Source of the DNA: Gigaspora rosea
Taxonomy: Eukaryota > Glomeromycota > Glomeromycetes > Diversisporales > Gigasporaceae
DNA: 64,000 nucleotides
Assembly (NCBI GenBank): GCA_003550325.1
Contig: QKWP01002103.1
Coordinates: 18,850 to 82,849, forward strand
Direction of reading: 5' to 3'
Shown: positions 22,607-33,282 of the stretch, in pieces
How the letters are laid out: each line of letters opens with the position of its first letter
How positions within the stretch are numbered: position 1 is the first letter of the stretch
Position numbers and translations under genes: made by a program
The notes under the pieces: generated by a model
What the model saw: the letters and a program-made list of their open reading frames with translations, nothing else
What the model was told of the DNA's origin: nothing
The model's database searches: none

Positions 22607-23552
22607 ATGGGAAAGACTACTTTGTTTAATAGTCTTGTTTTACCAACTGCGTGGAATATTGATGATAAATCACAATTTATTAGCATAGATTCAAGTGGGC
22701 CTAAAGTGAATTATACGGGTAAGATATGAAATAAATTTTAATAAGAGAAATTTTTCAGAAATATATTATATTGTTATTTAGTTAAAAAAAAATTTTTTTT
22801 TAAAGATCCTAATGATTATAAAGCTGTTGTAATTTGTGCCAATAATCCAATTCCTTCACAATGTGGATTATTTTACTTTGAAATTGAAATTATGAATGAA
22901 GGAAAAAATGGGTAATATTTAAAAAATTATTTCATGTATTAAATCATTACTATTATAAATTTTCACAGTCACTTTAATTCTATTTATTAATAGAATGATT
23001 GGGGTAGGATACTGTACAAAAAAAAATAACATAAGTGATTTCATGCCTGGTAATAACGGACTATTTTTTATTTAATTTTTATGGTTACATATTAACGATA
23101 TGTCATAATATCTCCTAGGAAGGAAATATGTGGAAGATAAGGAAAATAAGGAAAATAAATCATGGGGGTGTGCTTACCATGGTGACGATGGAGAATTTTT
23201 TGTTCCGGAAGTGGCTAGCTATATGGACCGACATATACTGTTGGTGATACAATTGGATGTTATTTAAATTTTAGAAATGACGATAAAATGATATTTTATA
23301 CTAAAAATGGTATAAATCTAGGTAAACTCAATTAATTCTGATATATATCGTTACTCTTAAATTTTAAGTTAATTGATAAGGTTCTGATATTTAATTATAT
23401 TTCAAGGAATTGCATGTTATCTACCTAATAATTTAGATGACTTAAACAATAATTTGTATCCCTGCATTGGGCTAAGATCACAAGACGCGTCTGTCGAGGC
23501 GAATTTTGGGCGTAAAAAGTTTAAATATTTAAGTAAATTTTATTTAACATAA
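22607..23552 (+). pseudogene. SPRY (B30.2-like) domain gene, five exons, one frameshift
   Basis: Exons 22607-22718, 22806-22911, 22994-23049, 23119-23321 and 23407-23552 join with matching phase 1/2 junctions (donors GTAAGA, GTAATA, GTAATA, GTAAAC). The reading runs LPTAWNIDDKSQFISI, GLFYFEIEIMNEGKNGMIGV, WGCAYHGDDG, then [43 protein letters not shown]. This is a complete SPRY fold, a protein-interaction domain. In exon 4, near 23220, two surplus bases (or one lost) shift the frame between VPEVAS and YGPTYTVGD. All else is intact, about 207 residues. Either a recent pseudogene or a sequence error. Confidence 0.75.
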
Positions 23553-23597
23553 ATTTTGACGCATAATTAAAATTTTCAATAACAATAATGTCTCTTT

Positions 23598-23939
23598 ATG
23601 GATAGCAATGATAACGATGATATTGGTAAAGAGTTATGGGAAGCATGCTGGATTAATTCTAAAACCTTTGATCAATACGTAGACGAATTAAAGAATAAAT
23701 CAAATAATACACTTGCACTAATGTCTCGAGGAAAAGCATACTTAATCATAGGCAAATACGAAGAAGCATATGCAATTTTAACTAGATTGCTAGAAATTGA
23801 ATCAAAAAACATAATAGCACTAAAATATCGTGGGGAAATTAATTATATAATGGAAAGGTATGAAGAATCGATTTCCGACTTGGAAAACTTATTAGAAATT
23901 AAACCAGGTGATGTATGGGAAGGAGAAGCTTATAATTAG
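23598..23939 (+). CDS. TPR-repeat protein, cut by an early TAG
   Basis: ATG at 23598 gives 113 residues with two full TPR units (ALMSRGKAYLIIGKYEEAYA and ALKYRGEINYIMERYEESIS) and the start of a third (GEAYN). Frame 'EAYN-stop-LKDCKYNEIIK' continues cleanly past the TAG, at a position where TPRs usually have Gln, so a CAG-to-TAG change is likely. It lies 46 bp after the SPRY gene on the same strand. TPRs scaffold protein complexes; nothing more specific is seen. Confidence 0.6.
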   Translation: MDSNDNDDIGKELWEACWINSKTFDQYVDELKNKSNNTLALMSRGKAYLIIGKYEEAYAILTRLLEIESKNIIALKYRGEINYIMERYEESISDLENLLEIKPGDVWEGEAYN

Positions 23940-24057
23940 TTGAAGGATTGTAAGTATAATGAAATCATAAAAATTAGTATCTTAAAAAGACATAAAAACT
24001 TATATAATTTAAATGCATCAGTCTGTAAGTAATTGGAATCTGAAACTCGAAATTTTT

Positions 24058-24523
24058 AAATCAGAAATGTCGATTGTATTCCAACACAAATAACATAACT
24101 TAACCAATCCACATACAAATACAATACGACAGTTCGTAAGTAAGACGGAATAAGAAAATTTTTAAATCAGCAATGTCAATTATATTCCAACGCAAATAAC
24201 ATAACAATATCCAATCCACATACAAATACAATACGACAGTTCGTAAGTAATACGGAATAAGAAAATTTTTAAATCAGAAATGTCGATTATATTCCAACAC
24301 AAATAACATAGCATTAACCAATCCACATACAATACAATACTCTACATTATGACAGTTCGTAAGTAATACGGAATAAGAAAATTTTTATATCAGAAATGTC
24401 GATTATATTCCAACACAAATAACATAACATTAACCAATCCACATACAATACTCTATATTACGACAGTATGTAAGTAATACGGAATAAGGAAATTTTTAAA
24501 TCAGAAATGCCGATTATATTCCA
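24058..24523. repeat. Minisatellite array b, four to five units of 106-116 bp
   Basis: Unit starts ('cgatt.tattccaac') at 24071, about 24177, 24284, 24400 and 24511. Same family and orientation as array a (2325-2982), and likewise directly abutting an R copy. Confidence 0.9.
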
Positions 24524-25194
24524 ACTAACGATGGGAATTTCTAGTTATTAATTGTGAATTTTTAACGATTAAAATTAAAAAAAAAACTAATTAATAATTT
24601 AACAATAATTTCTAAGCAATTAACAAATGAATAATCCAATATGCATAGAAAATTTTTGTAGAAAATGATCCATTCGATGGTTATTTAAATTCGCCGATTT
24701 TCAATCATTGATCACATCATATCAATTAAAATCTGTAGTGGAAAATTCTGTCGCTGACGTATTTCTACAGGAACTTTATCAGTTGATTTTTATTGCTACA
24801 AAATAATTTTTACATTAGAGTACATAAAAAACAATGGAAATTGATTAATCGCTGATTACATCATTCTATCGATATTTTCTATGCGTTTTGGATAATTGCG
24901 CTTTGCAAAAAGATGTGGCCTCTGCAGATCACGATGCTAGATGAGAATCGGAGATTTAGCAGATTTTTTGTGATTTTAAAAATCTTAAAGATTTCCAAAA
25001 AAAATATATCTACATCGAATATTTTAATAAACATTGTGTTTCTTTAACATAGTTTTAATAATCATCGGATTTTTACTTTTCTTTAACATAGTTTTAATAA
25101 TTATAGTTTTAATAATCATTGTAATTCTATTTTTCTTTCTACCTGGTTGTTGCATGCAGTAATGATTTGAAATGGTATAATTTATTTGTATTAT

Positions 25195-27090
25195 GATAAT
25201 TATTCAATATTACAAATTGCGAAGCTCCTTTATATTAGTAAAAGTTTGGTAAAAAAAGTGTTACGAATTTATAAAAAATGGGAAACTGTAACTAATCCTT
25301 GGTGACAAGTACCTGGATGGCAAAAAATGTTTAATCGAATTGACATGAATGTGGGTGAAAGTATTTATTACACTTATATTATTATTTTTTTTTCTTTACC
25401 AGGCATTATCTCCTGGGACGCCAAGTAGGTGTACTTTATTATCTTTAACCATTTAATTACGGCTATGATCAGCCTTAGTACATGATTTTACATATCCTAT
25501 TTTACTTTAACTACTTATAGGCTGTCTGTACCTCCCTTATTCCATACTCGGTCTTCCTGGATACACCCTCATTTTTACCATGCCCATCCGGCAGTGTTGT
25601 CAGTTTCAGCTTCTTACAGTCTTCCTGGTTTTCCGCTTCATGTCCAGTCCACAAAAATCTTTTCCCAATGCCCCACTCGGTACTAACATTCTGACATCCT
25701 ACTTGAAGCAGCCTTTAGTCCAGTCTCCGGTAGTCTGTTCCAGCGACCCTAACCGGTACTTCCTTTCCATTCTACCTTCTCAAAGATACCATACTAGCCT
25801 TCTCAAAGTTTCGGTCTTCCTTCCGTTTTGGGTGGGGGCAGGTCCTTCTGAGCTCGGATCCTGCAATTTCTTTCTTTTATTTGGGTGGTACAACTTGCTT
25901 TTTTCGTTCTTAAACCAGGCTCTCTCAATGTTTACGTCATTTGTTGATGGATTATGCCTTTTCTGTTTGTCCCCGATTCTGTAGCTATGCCAGTAACTGC
26001 TTGATTATTTCCAATCGTGGCCCTGACAGAGTTTCTGTCGCTCTTTGAACTTGAACCACGACCTTGTGATTGTGCCCGGAGTGCTAACCATTGCACTATC
26101 GACCTAGGGCTATCACTTATATTATTTATATTAGCAACTTCTTTAGAACTTATATTAAATAATAAATATTGCAAAATATTATTCAAGAAAATCCAAGCTT
26201 ATATCTTGATAAAATTGTTTTGCAAATGGAAGCTTGAACTGGCAAAAATGGTTCAATTTCTACTATGTAGCGTTTATTAGCTTACTGTAGAATAACATGA
26301 AATAAGGTATTAATTTTATTTATACAAATATACAAGTACATTTTATTTTAGCAACATAAGGAGTCAAAGAGTGCAATAAACTACTTTGTAGTACCTTTAT
26401 GGCACATATTGGATCTCAATATACAAGTGATCAATTAGTGTTTTTAGATGAATCTTATAACTATCAATAGAGGATATGGTTAGTATATGGTTATTCTCAA
26501 ATGAATACAGTACAAAAGCTATTAAAAAATTGTGGTTTTTCATAGTAAACATTATACAATCTTACCTGCATCTACTTTAGATCGTATTATAGCTATTAGT
26601 ATTTTAGAAAATAGTTGTACAAAAAAACTTTAAAGAATTCGTAATTCGTAATTACTCAAGTAGTATGAATTGGATTTTACGCTAAATTATTTTTTTATAC
26701 AAATAATAAAAACTAATTTTAATTATTTTTTAGCTATTACAGAAGAATACATTTCTATATGCAAGAAGTGGTTTAATACTTGATAATACAAGAATACATC
26801 ATTATGATGAATTACTTAAATTTTTAAATGCATTTAGCATATAGATAAAATTTTTTCCCCTTATTTGCCTGACCTTAAACCTAATAGAGTTGGCATTTTT
26901 ATCTATAAAAAGCTATTTAAAAAGATATCAATATTTTGTAAAAAGTTGTTCAGATCATAAATATCCATTGTTAGTTGCATGTTTTCAAATTACCTCTTCA
27001 CAGTCTAGTAGTTTTTTTAATGCAGCAGGCTATAAGTACCATAAGCTACCATATAAACAACTCCCACAAATTATTTTTTTTTTTTACTAA
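25195..27090 (+). pseudogene. Tc1/IS630-like DDE transposase relic (R copy 2), split by a SINE
   Basis: Same gene as 3640-4625. The N-terminal HTH is at 25195-25340, and the SINE interrupts the region after 'tgggtgaaagtatttatta'. LVFLDES is at about 26436, LDNTRIHHYDELLKFLNAF at about 26778-26830, and LNLIELAFLSIKSYLK (catalytic Glu) at about 26872-26920. The C-terminus VACFQITSS...YKYHKLPYKQLP ends at TAA 27088-27090. Spacing of the last two acidic residues is about 34. Multiple stops and frameshifts. Confidence 0.75.
25384..26113 (-). mobile_element. tRNA-derived retroposon (SINE-like), 730 bp, 13-bp TSD
   Basis: CACTTATATTATT is duplicated at 25371-25383 and 26114-26126, and R copy 1 has the single empty site at about 3803. 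On the minus strand the element starts with a tRNA-like head: A box TAGTGCAATGG (26098-26088; full match to TRGYNNARNNG) and B box GGTTCAAGTTC (26057-26047; 10 of 11), 30 nt apart. It ends in an A-rich tail next to the left TSD. These are RNA polymerase III promoter parts and target-primed integration hallmarks. The body is GC-richer than its surroundings. The frame at 25580-25984 is antisense and without meaning. Confidence 0.85.
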
Positions 27091-27799
27091 TTAATTTTTT
27101 TGGTGGAATATACCAGACCCGGGTTGTTTATACAGCAGTTTATGGTAGATGTTTTCTCAACAGATAATATATTATTTGATATACAAAATAAATTGTAGAT
27201 TTTAGTATATTTACGAAGAGCTTGCTGTTTGCCAATAGTCTCTACAACACATTTTTCAAAGTCATTATTTGACAACTTAGAAAGCAATTATAGTAATTTT
27301 TGCTATTCAAATTTTAATAAAAATCCTTAATAATAGTTTTTAGTATCTTTACATTTATCTATATATTTTAAAAAATCTTTTATAGTAGATTTAATAGTTG
27401 GTTGTAATAGTAATTGAATAGGTAATTGAAAAGGTGATCCATAAATTTGTAGAGAAAAATATGACATATATGGATTATAAAATAGAGGTAAAATATAATA
27501 CTGCCCTGGATAGATTAACTATTATAAAAAATTTGAATGGTGTATTACATTAGAATTTGGTACTGTAATAGTGCTAAAGGTTGAATGATGCTAAAAGTAA
27601 AGGTAAAGGTACTTGTAATAACATTGGAGATGATAATGCTAAAGATGATGATGCTAAAGATAAAAATAATGTTGATAATCAATCATCTTTTTTGATTGAT
27701 GTTTGATACAAATAATGGATGTATAGGTAGTTCAGTTGGTAATGCTATCACCATACTCTTTATATAAAAATAAAAAAATTATAATCTATATTTTTTAAA

Positions 27800-28380
27800 G
27801 GGAATTACTATTTCCACCATGGTATTTTGCTATTTCTACCATAGTTATACAAGATTTTCTATTTTTAGAATTCAAAATAATATATACACTTATGTTACAC
27901 AAAGGCCCAGTGCACTGTTTTTACAAAAATAAGTTTTGGTTGCGCACCGCTAATATTATATAATGTTACACAAGTCTTATTTTGGTAACCTAACCCTGGT
28001 TCGGCCGGCATTAAGCTTAATGCAGGTGGGCACTATCATGATAATGCCCCTGGCGGGTTAGACATAATTCTGGCCCACTCTAACCCTAAATCTAGGTTCA
28101 AAGCAACATTCAATCACAGTACATATACTGGTTATACAACATATGCATGTACGTTACACAAAGGCCCAGTGCATTGTTTTCACAAAAATAATTTTTGGTT
28201 ACATACTATTAATATTATATAATGTTACACAAGTCTTGTATTGGTAACTTAAATCAAGTTGAATCAATTGAAGATAATTAAAATTATAATATACAATATT
28301 ATATTAAAATCTAAAAATAGAAACTTTTTGTGTAACTATGGTGGAAATAGCAAAATACCATGGTGGAAATAGGCATTCAC
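27800..28380. mobile_element. MULE-type MITE, 581 bp, 11-bp TSD
   Basis: TATTTTTTAAA at 27789-27799 and 28381-28391; R copy 1 has the unfilled TATCTTTTAAA. TIRs of about 70 bp: GGGAATTACTATTTCCACCA (left), and the right end reads the same way on the complement (GTGAATGCCTATTTCCACCA). 'TATTTTGCTATTTC.ACCATA' continues in both. No ORF. Confidence 0.85.
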
Positions 28381-30071
28381 TATTTTTTAAAATTCATTAT
28401 ATAATTTTTTCATATCAGCAGAAGCATGATAGAAAGTCGTTTTGATTGGCCAACGTGATACAATTGTTGTAGATCATTATACAAATTATTTATATTAGTT
28501 TTAGGTACTCCCTATATGAAAACGTAATTATCTATATGACAAGTGGCTAAGCACGTTACCTATGGTCAAATAATTTTCAGAAAACATTGGTCTTTCGCTT
28601 TACTAGCAGTTAGCGAATTTAATCCCATATAATTCCATTCCCGGAAAACTTTTACTAGTGGCGTATTTTTGCTAATAGTCTAACAGTATAGTTAAGTAGG
28701 CTCGTGAAGTTTATTTTATTTTCTTTTTCTTTTTTGGTTTTTTTTTCAAAAGCATTATTTCAACAGCTAATACACAGTCTTAAAACTTGTAATCAAGAGA
28801 ATATAGGTGATTACAAGAAAAATCTGAATTTGTGAAAAATAAGAACTTCACGGGAAAATAAATTTGTATAAGGCGTAAAGACTGACAAATATGAAAAAGA
28901 GCATTGAACAGTAATTGAAGTTGGCTTTTGTAGTATTACTCCAGCTAATACTGTAATATAGTTTGAAATAATATAGCAGATAGTAGTGATTAGCAAATAA
29001 TGGCGTAATTGGTTATTTTCAAGCATTATCTTCGTTGTAATCAACTAGTGACCGAAATGATGCTTATTTAATATAATCAATTAAAATATAGATCGTAATT
29101 GGTACTTGTGTAGTTTTTATTTATCAAATATAATCATCGAAAATTAATAAAAAAAATAAATGAATAAAAAGAATAAAAGTTAATTAAGTGTGGAGTACGT
29201 CAGTTCAGAATCTACTAGTTTTTTGCCAAATAAAAAAATTATTGATGAAATAGTTAAATCAGTTGTCATCTAGGAGATGGTATGCATCTGAAATTTTTTT
29301 TAGGCTTCCTCATATCTTTTATAAAACTTTTAGTAAGAAATAATACTGTGTAATTCGTTGACATTAATAATGAGGATCTGACAGTTTGTTGAATGGTCTC
29401 CTTGGATACTCGATTAATTGCCGGCCAGGGATAAAAAAAAATGGTATGTTGTAAAATAGTTGTAAATTGAAATTAATATTTTTACTAATAGAAATTTTGA
29501 ACTATATAATAAATTGACTTATCGAAAGTATCATTCGGATTTTTCTTGTAATTACCTATGTCAAGTTTTTATTATATTAGCTATTGAAATAACGCTTTTG
29601 AAAAAAAAAACTTAAAAAAAATAAAATAAAATAAATTTCACGAGCCTACTTAAGGGGAGTGCCATTTATCGCCTGATTTTTTAGGTAGGTGGGGGGTAGA
29701 GCAATTATCAGGTCTTATATAATATAATATATATAATATATATAAATATATATTATTATTTATATATAATGAAGGGAATTCTTTGAATTCTTTTGAAGGC
29801 TATATTTTTAATATTAAATAACTTTTGATCCACCAGTCCATTTTTGATGATTTAACTACCAAAATGTTCGCCTTAGTGAGCCGAGTCTAACAAGCCTAAA
29901 ATCACTAAATTCTAATTACAGGATCCAAAGATCAACAAAGATTTGTATTCTATAAACAATTAATAATTAGATATGTCTAATTTGGTGCATCTAAGTTCTA
30001 TGATGAATACCGCGTGCCATATCGATCAGAATCAGATTATTTTGGTACCATTCGATTCGTCTCATTGAGAA

Positions 30072-31166
30072 TAGTGCTCCTAGGTCCAGTCTGGGTCCGG
30101 TCCGGTCCAGGTCCGGTCTGGGATCAGACCAGACTCAGACTCTAAATTTTACTAATTTCAGACTTCAGACCAAACTCAACTATGAGTCCGGTCTGGGTCT
30201 GGTCCGAAATCTGCAGACTGGTCTGGTCTGAATATAATTATATGTATTTTTTGGCACTGAACAAGTTTACTTAGTGCATTTTGTTAGAATAAATTAGTAA
30301 AATTTTATGAATCATAAGATTTTATAGAATTTTATTAATAAAATTCTATAAAATCTTATAATACGCAAATTTTTATTAATTAATTCTAACAAAACGCACT
30401 AAGTAAACTTGTTCAGCACCTAAAAATGTATTAAAACGGCTGGTTTATTTTTATTTTACTTGAAATTTGGAGAAAAGATGCATAATTTTGGATTTTTGAT
30501 CAAAAAAGTCAAATTTAAGCATCTTTTCTCCAAATTTCAAGTAAAATAAAAACAACCCTGCCGATTTAATGTATTTTTAGGTGCTGAACAAGTTTACTTA
30601 GTGCATTTTGTTAGAATTAATTAATAAAAATTTGTGAATCATAAGATTTTATAAAATTTTATTAATAAAATTCTATAAAATCTTATGATTCACAAAATTT
30701 TACTAATTAATTCTAACTTAATGCACTAAGTAAACTTGTTCAGCACCTAAAAATACATTAAATCGGCAGGGTTGTTTTTATTTTACTTGAAATTTGGAGA
30801 AAAGATGCATAATTTTGGATTTTTGATCAAAAAAGTCAAATTTAAGCATCTTTTCTCCAAATTTCAAGTAAAATAAAAACAAACCAGCCGTTTTAATACA
30901 TTTTTAGGTGCTAAACAAGTTTACTTAGTGCATTTTGTTAGAATTAATTAATAAAAATTTGCGAATTATAAGATTTTATAGAATTTTATTAATAAAATTC
31001 TATAAAAACTTATGATTCATAAAATTTTACTAATTTATTCTAACAAAATGCACTAAGTAAACTTGTTCAGCACCAAAAAATACATATAAATATATTCAGA
31101 CTCAGACCAGTCTGCAGACTTCAGACCAGACCCAGACCAGACTCAGACTTGACTAAAAAGTCTGAT
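30072..31166. mobile_element. Element E4 with iterated GGTCCGGTC / GGTCTGG ends
   Basis: Left end 30072-30240 is packed with GGTCCGGTCC, GGTCTGGG, CAGACCAGACTCAGAC. The right end (31085-31166) is its inverse, including CTGCAGACTGGTCTG then 'atgtattttttggtgctgaa' on the complement. Outer limits are approximate and no TSD was found. It contains the palindrome array. Confidence 0.6.
30254..31072. repeat. Alternating array of two palindromes (A-B-A-B-A)
   Basis: Palindrome A (about 165 bp; ends GCACTGAACAAGTTTACTTA / TAAGTAAACTTGTTCAGC) at 30254-30418, 30582-30746 and 30909-31072. Palindrome B (about 133 bp; arms 'acttgaaatttggagaaaag' around a 'tttttgatcaaaaa' centre) at about 30436-30568 and 30760-30895. 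Unit spacing is about 328 bp. A diverged A-B pair lies at 63209-63530. No ORF. Confidence 0.9.
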
Positions 31167-32913
31167 AAAAAATAGTAATTTTAAAAATTACTATTAAAAT
31201 TACACAAAAGTTGAACGATCTTGGGATCCTGTGATTGGATTTTGATGATTTTGGGCTTGTTAGAATCGTCTCACTGAGACGAACATTTTGGTAGTTGAAT
31301 CGTCCAAAATAGACCAGTAGAACAAAAGTTATCCAATTTTTAATATATATATATATATATTATTAAATTTTAACCAATCAAATGCTTAGAAAAATTATCA
31401 GGTGGGGGGTAGGGGGGTCAGCTACTTAGTGAAACCCTAATCAGGTGATTTCTGGTACTCCCCTAACTATACTGTTAGACTCTGTTAGACTATTAGCAAA
31501 AATACGCCACTAGTAAAAGTTTTCCGGGAATGGAATTATATGGGATTAAATTCGCTAACTGCTAGTAAAGCGAAAGACCAACATTTTCTGAAAATTATTT
31601 GACCATAGGTAACGTGCTTAGCCACTTGTCATATGGATGATTACGTTTTCATATAGGGAGTACTCTAAAACTAATATAAATAATTTGTGTAATGATCTAC
31701 ATCAATTGTATCACGTTGGCCAATCAAACCGACTTTCCATCATGCTATCAGCAGATCGACGTAATTGGGTCTTTTTTCGATAAACTGTTACACAAAAATT
31801 TGCTCCTAAGTAACGTTGAAAAACTAACAAACGAAGTACTTGTTACAACTAACAAAAGAGTCTTTTTGACGCCTAGACAAGTTAAAAAACCAATAAAACT
31901 TGGTAAAAGAGCTATGCTAAGCTGTAGAAAGAAGTACTTTTATCGTTTGTTGAAATATTCGGGTATTTTAGGATGGGTTGGGCATTGAGAAATGGGTTGG
32001 TAACTATCAAGGGTAAATTCGGAAGCTAATTTTTCAAAAAAATAGCCTTTTTAATATACTTTTGGTTTATAATTTTTTTTTTTTTTTTTATTTATTTATT
32101 AATGTCAAATACAGAAATAGGATAGTAAGTTACAACTATATCAGGATGATATATAAAGAAATACTATATTTAAAATTTCTAACTAATCATCTAATGATCT
32201 ATGCAATAGGGCAAGCCTATCACTTGCAGTCAGGGCTAACCATTAAACTGCTACAGAAAGAAGATGTGACATTTCACCTCATACTTTTCTATTTTAAACT
32301 AAATAGTTAAATTTTTAGTTTAAGAAGGCTAGAGAAAACCAAAAATAGCAAAAAAATTTAGATATTAGTGAAAAATAGATAAGATATTGTAATTTTGTGA
32401 GTACCATTTAAGTATATATAGGTCTAAGTCATAGTTTGATTGAGGTAGTAGTTGGGTAGTATTAATAGTACTTTGAGGAAAGTATATTTTTTTGTTTCTA
32501 GTTTTGTAATTAATTTTTCGTGCAGATTTCCAATTGTGTTGGATTATATTTCTTGGTGTCCAGATCTCTTTTATGAACCAATCTAATAGATTGTTGGATA
32601 GTTTGGCTTATAATTAAATACATGAATTTCATAATTTTTTACATACTTAATTATAAATACAAAGCTGGTTAAAAAGGGCGTTTTTGTGAAAATTCGCTTT
32701 GTAATAAATTTTCGCATAAAATTTTTTTGATAATCCTTGATTATGATTGGTCGAGCTGACATGTTACACCGATCTGCTGATATGTTTTACAATTTCAGAT
32801 GCCCAAATTGAAAGCATCATAAATGTAATTTCAATATAATTTTCCTTAGCACTATCTTTATCCAAACAAGATCAGTTATGAATTAGACAGTAATTTTCTT
32901 TATAAATATTTAA

Positions 32914-33282
32914 GGGTAGGGTGAACGTAGATCATTTATCATATGATTTTAGTGGTACAATGAGATTTATATAGAAAATAAAAATGTGCTACAAATAAAA
33001 CTTTTTACCGTTGTTATTAATTTAGCCAAAAATTTTATAATATGTAGTACAAAATACTTTTTTTATAATAGTAAAATTTTAATAAATATAGTATTTGAAA
33101 AAATTATACTTCTATATGTCGTAAAGTTTTCCTAAGTCAGCTCAAATTTTCCTTAGTTACACAAAAATGATTAATTCGGATTGGTTAAATCTATGTTGTT
33201 TACAATCGTAATTGGTCGATCACCTGATTTCATATGATCACAACGTGATCACTATTAAAAATGATCTATGTTCACCCTACCC
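32914..33282. mobile_element. TTAA-type MITE, 369 bp, intact
   Basis: GGGTAGGGTGAACGTAGATC at the left, its inverse GATCTATGTTCACCCTACCC at the right, TTAA on both sides (32910-32913, 33283-33286). R copy 1 has 'aaatatctaaga' at the equivalent site, consistent with one TTAA before insertion. TTAA duplication is the piggyBac rule; TA duplication is an equally valid reading because TTAA is palindromic. Confidence 0.85.

Larger units (their letters stand above)
29654..31463. mobile_element. PIF/Harbinger-type element E3, TSD TAA
   Basis: GGGGAGTGCCATTTATCGCC (left) and the inverted right end ATCAGGTGATTTCTGGTACTCCCC, with TAA at 29651-29653 and 31464-31466. The other arm of E2 carries the unfilled site (complement of 'ctacttaactatac', near 28685), which proves the insertion. 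It shares TIRs with the MITE at 42640-42791, and the internal GATCCAC..GTCC / GTCTC module with two others. Confidence 0.9.
28423..31746. mobile_element. Foldback MULE-type element E2 with about 290-bp TIRs
   Basis: TSD ATCAGCAGA (9 bp) at 28414-28422 and 31747-31755, splitting E1 fourteen bases from its left end. Arms 28423-28715 and 29625-29653 plus 31464-31746 are inverted and roughly 95% identical by eye. The right arm is split by E3. The loop (28716-29624) has no supported gene. 9-bp duplications with long TIRs fit a non-autonomous Mutator-like element. Confidence 0.85.
28411..32784. mobile_element. Outer TIR element E1 of the nested stack
   Basis: CATATCAGCAGA (28411-28422) is inverted at 32773-32784 (TCTGCTGATATG). 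After removing E2, the left end continues CATATCAGCAGATCGACGTAA against the right-end complement CATATCAGCAGATCGGTGTAA. Host sequence resumes on both sides in register with R copy 1 ('ataatttttt' | 'ttttacaatttcag'). The TSD cannot be fixed within the T-run. Own length about 1.04 kb. No convincing ORF. Confidence 0.75.

Noticed and set aside
25580..25984. 134-codon plus-strand frame
   Set aside because: Lies antisense within the SINE-like element; no motif, and its openness follows from the higher GC of that element.
26047..26098. Functional tRNA gene
   Set aside because: A and B boxes are present, but no acceptor stem closes and the unit is bounded by retroposon TSDs.
28811..29044. 77-codon minus frame in the E2 loop
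   Set aside because: Begins at TTG, no motif, AT-rich chance frame.
30254..31072. CRISPR-like regular array
   Set aside because: Units are about 165- and 133-bp palindromes in a eukaryotic transposon, not short repeats with unique spacers; no cas genes.
31692..31988. 98-codon plus frame
   Set aside because: Begins in the E2 arm and crosses the E2/E1 boundary, so it cannot be an old gene; no motif.
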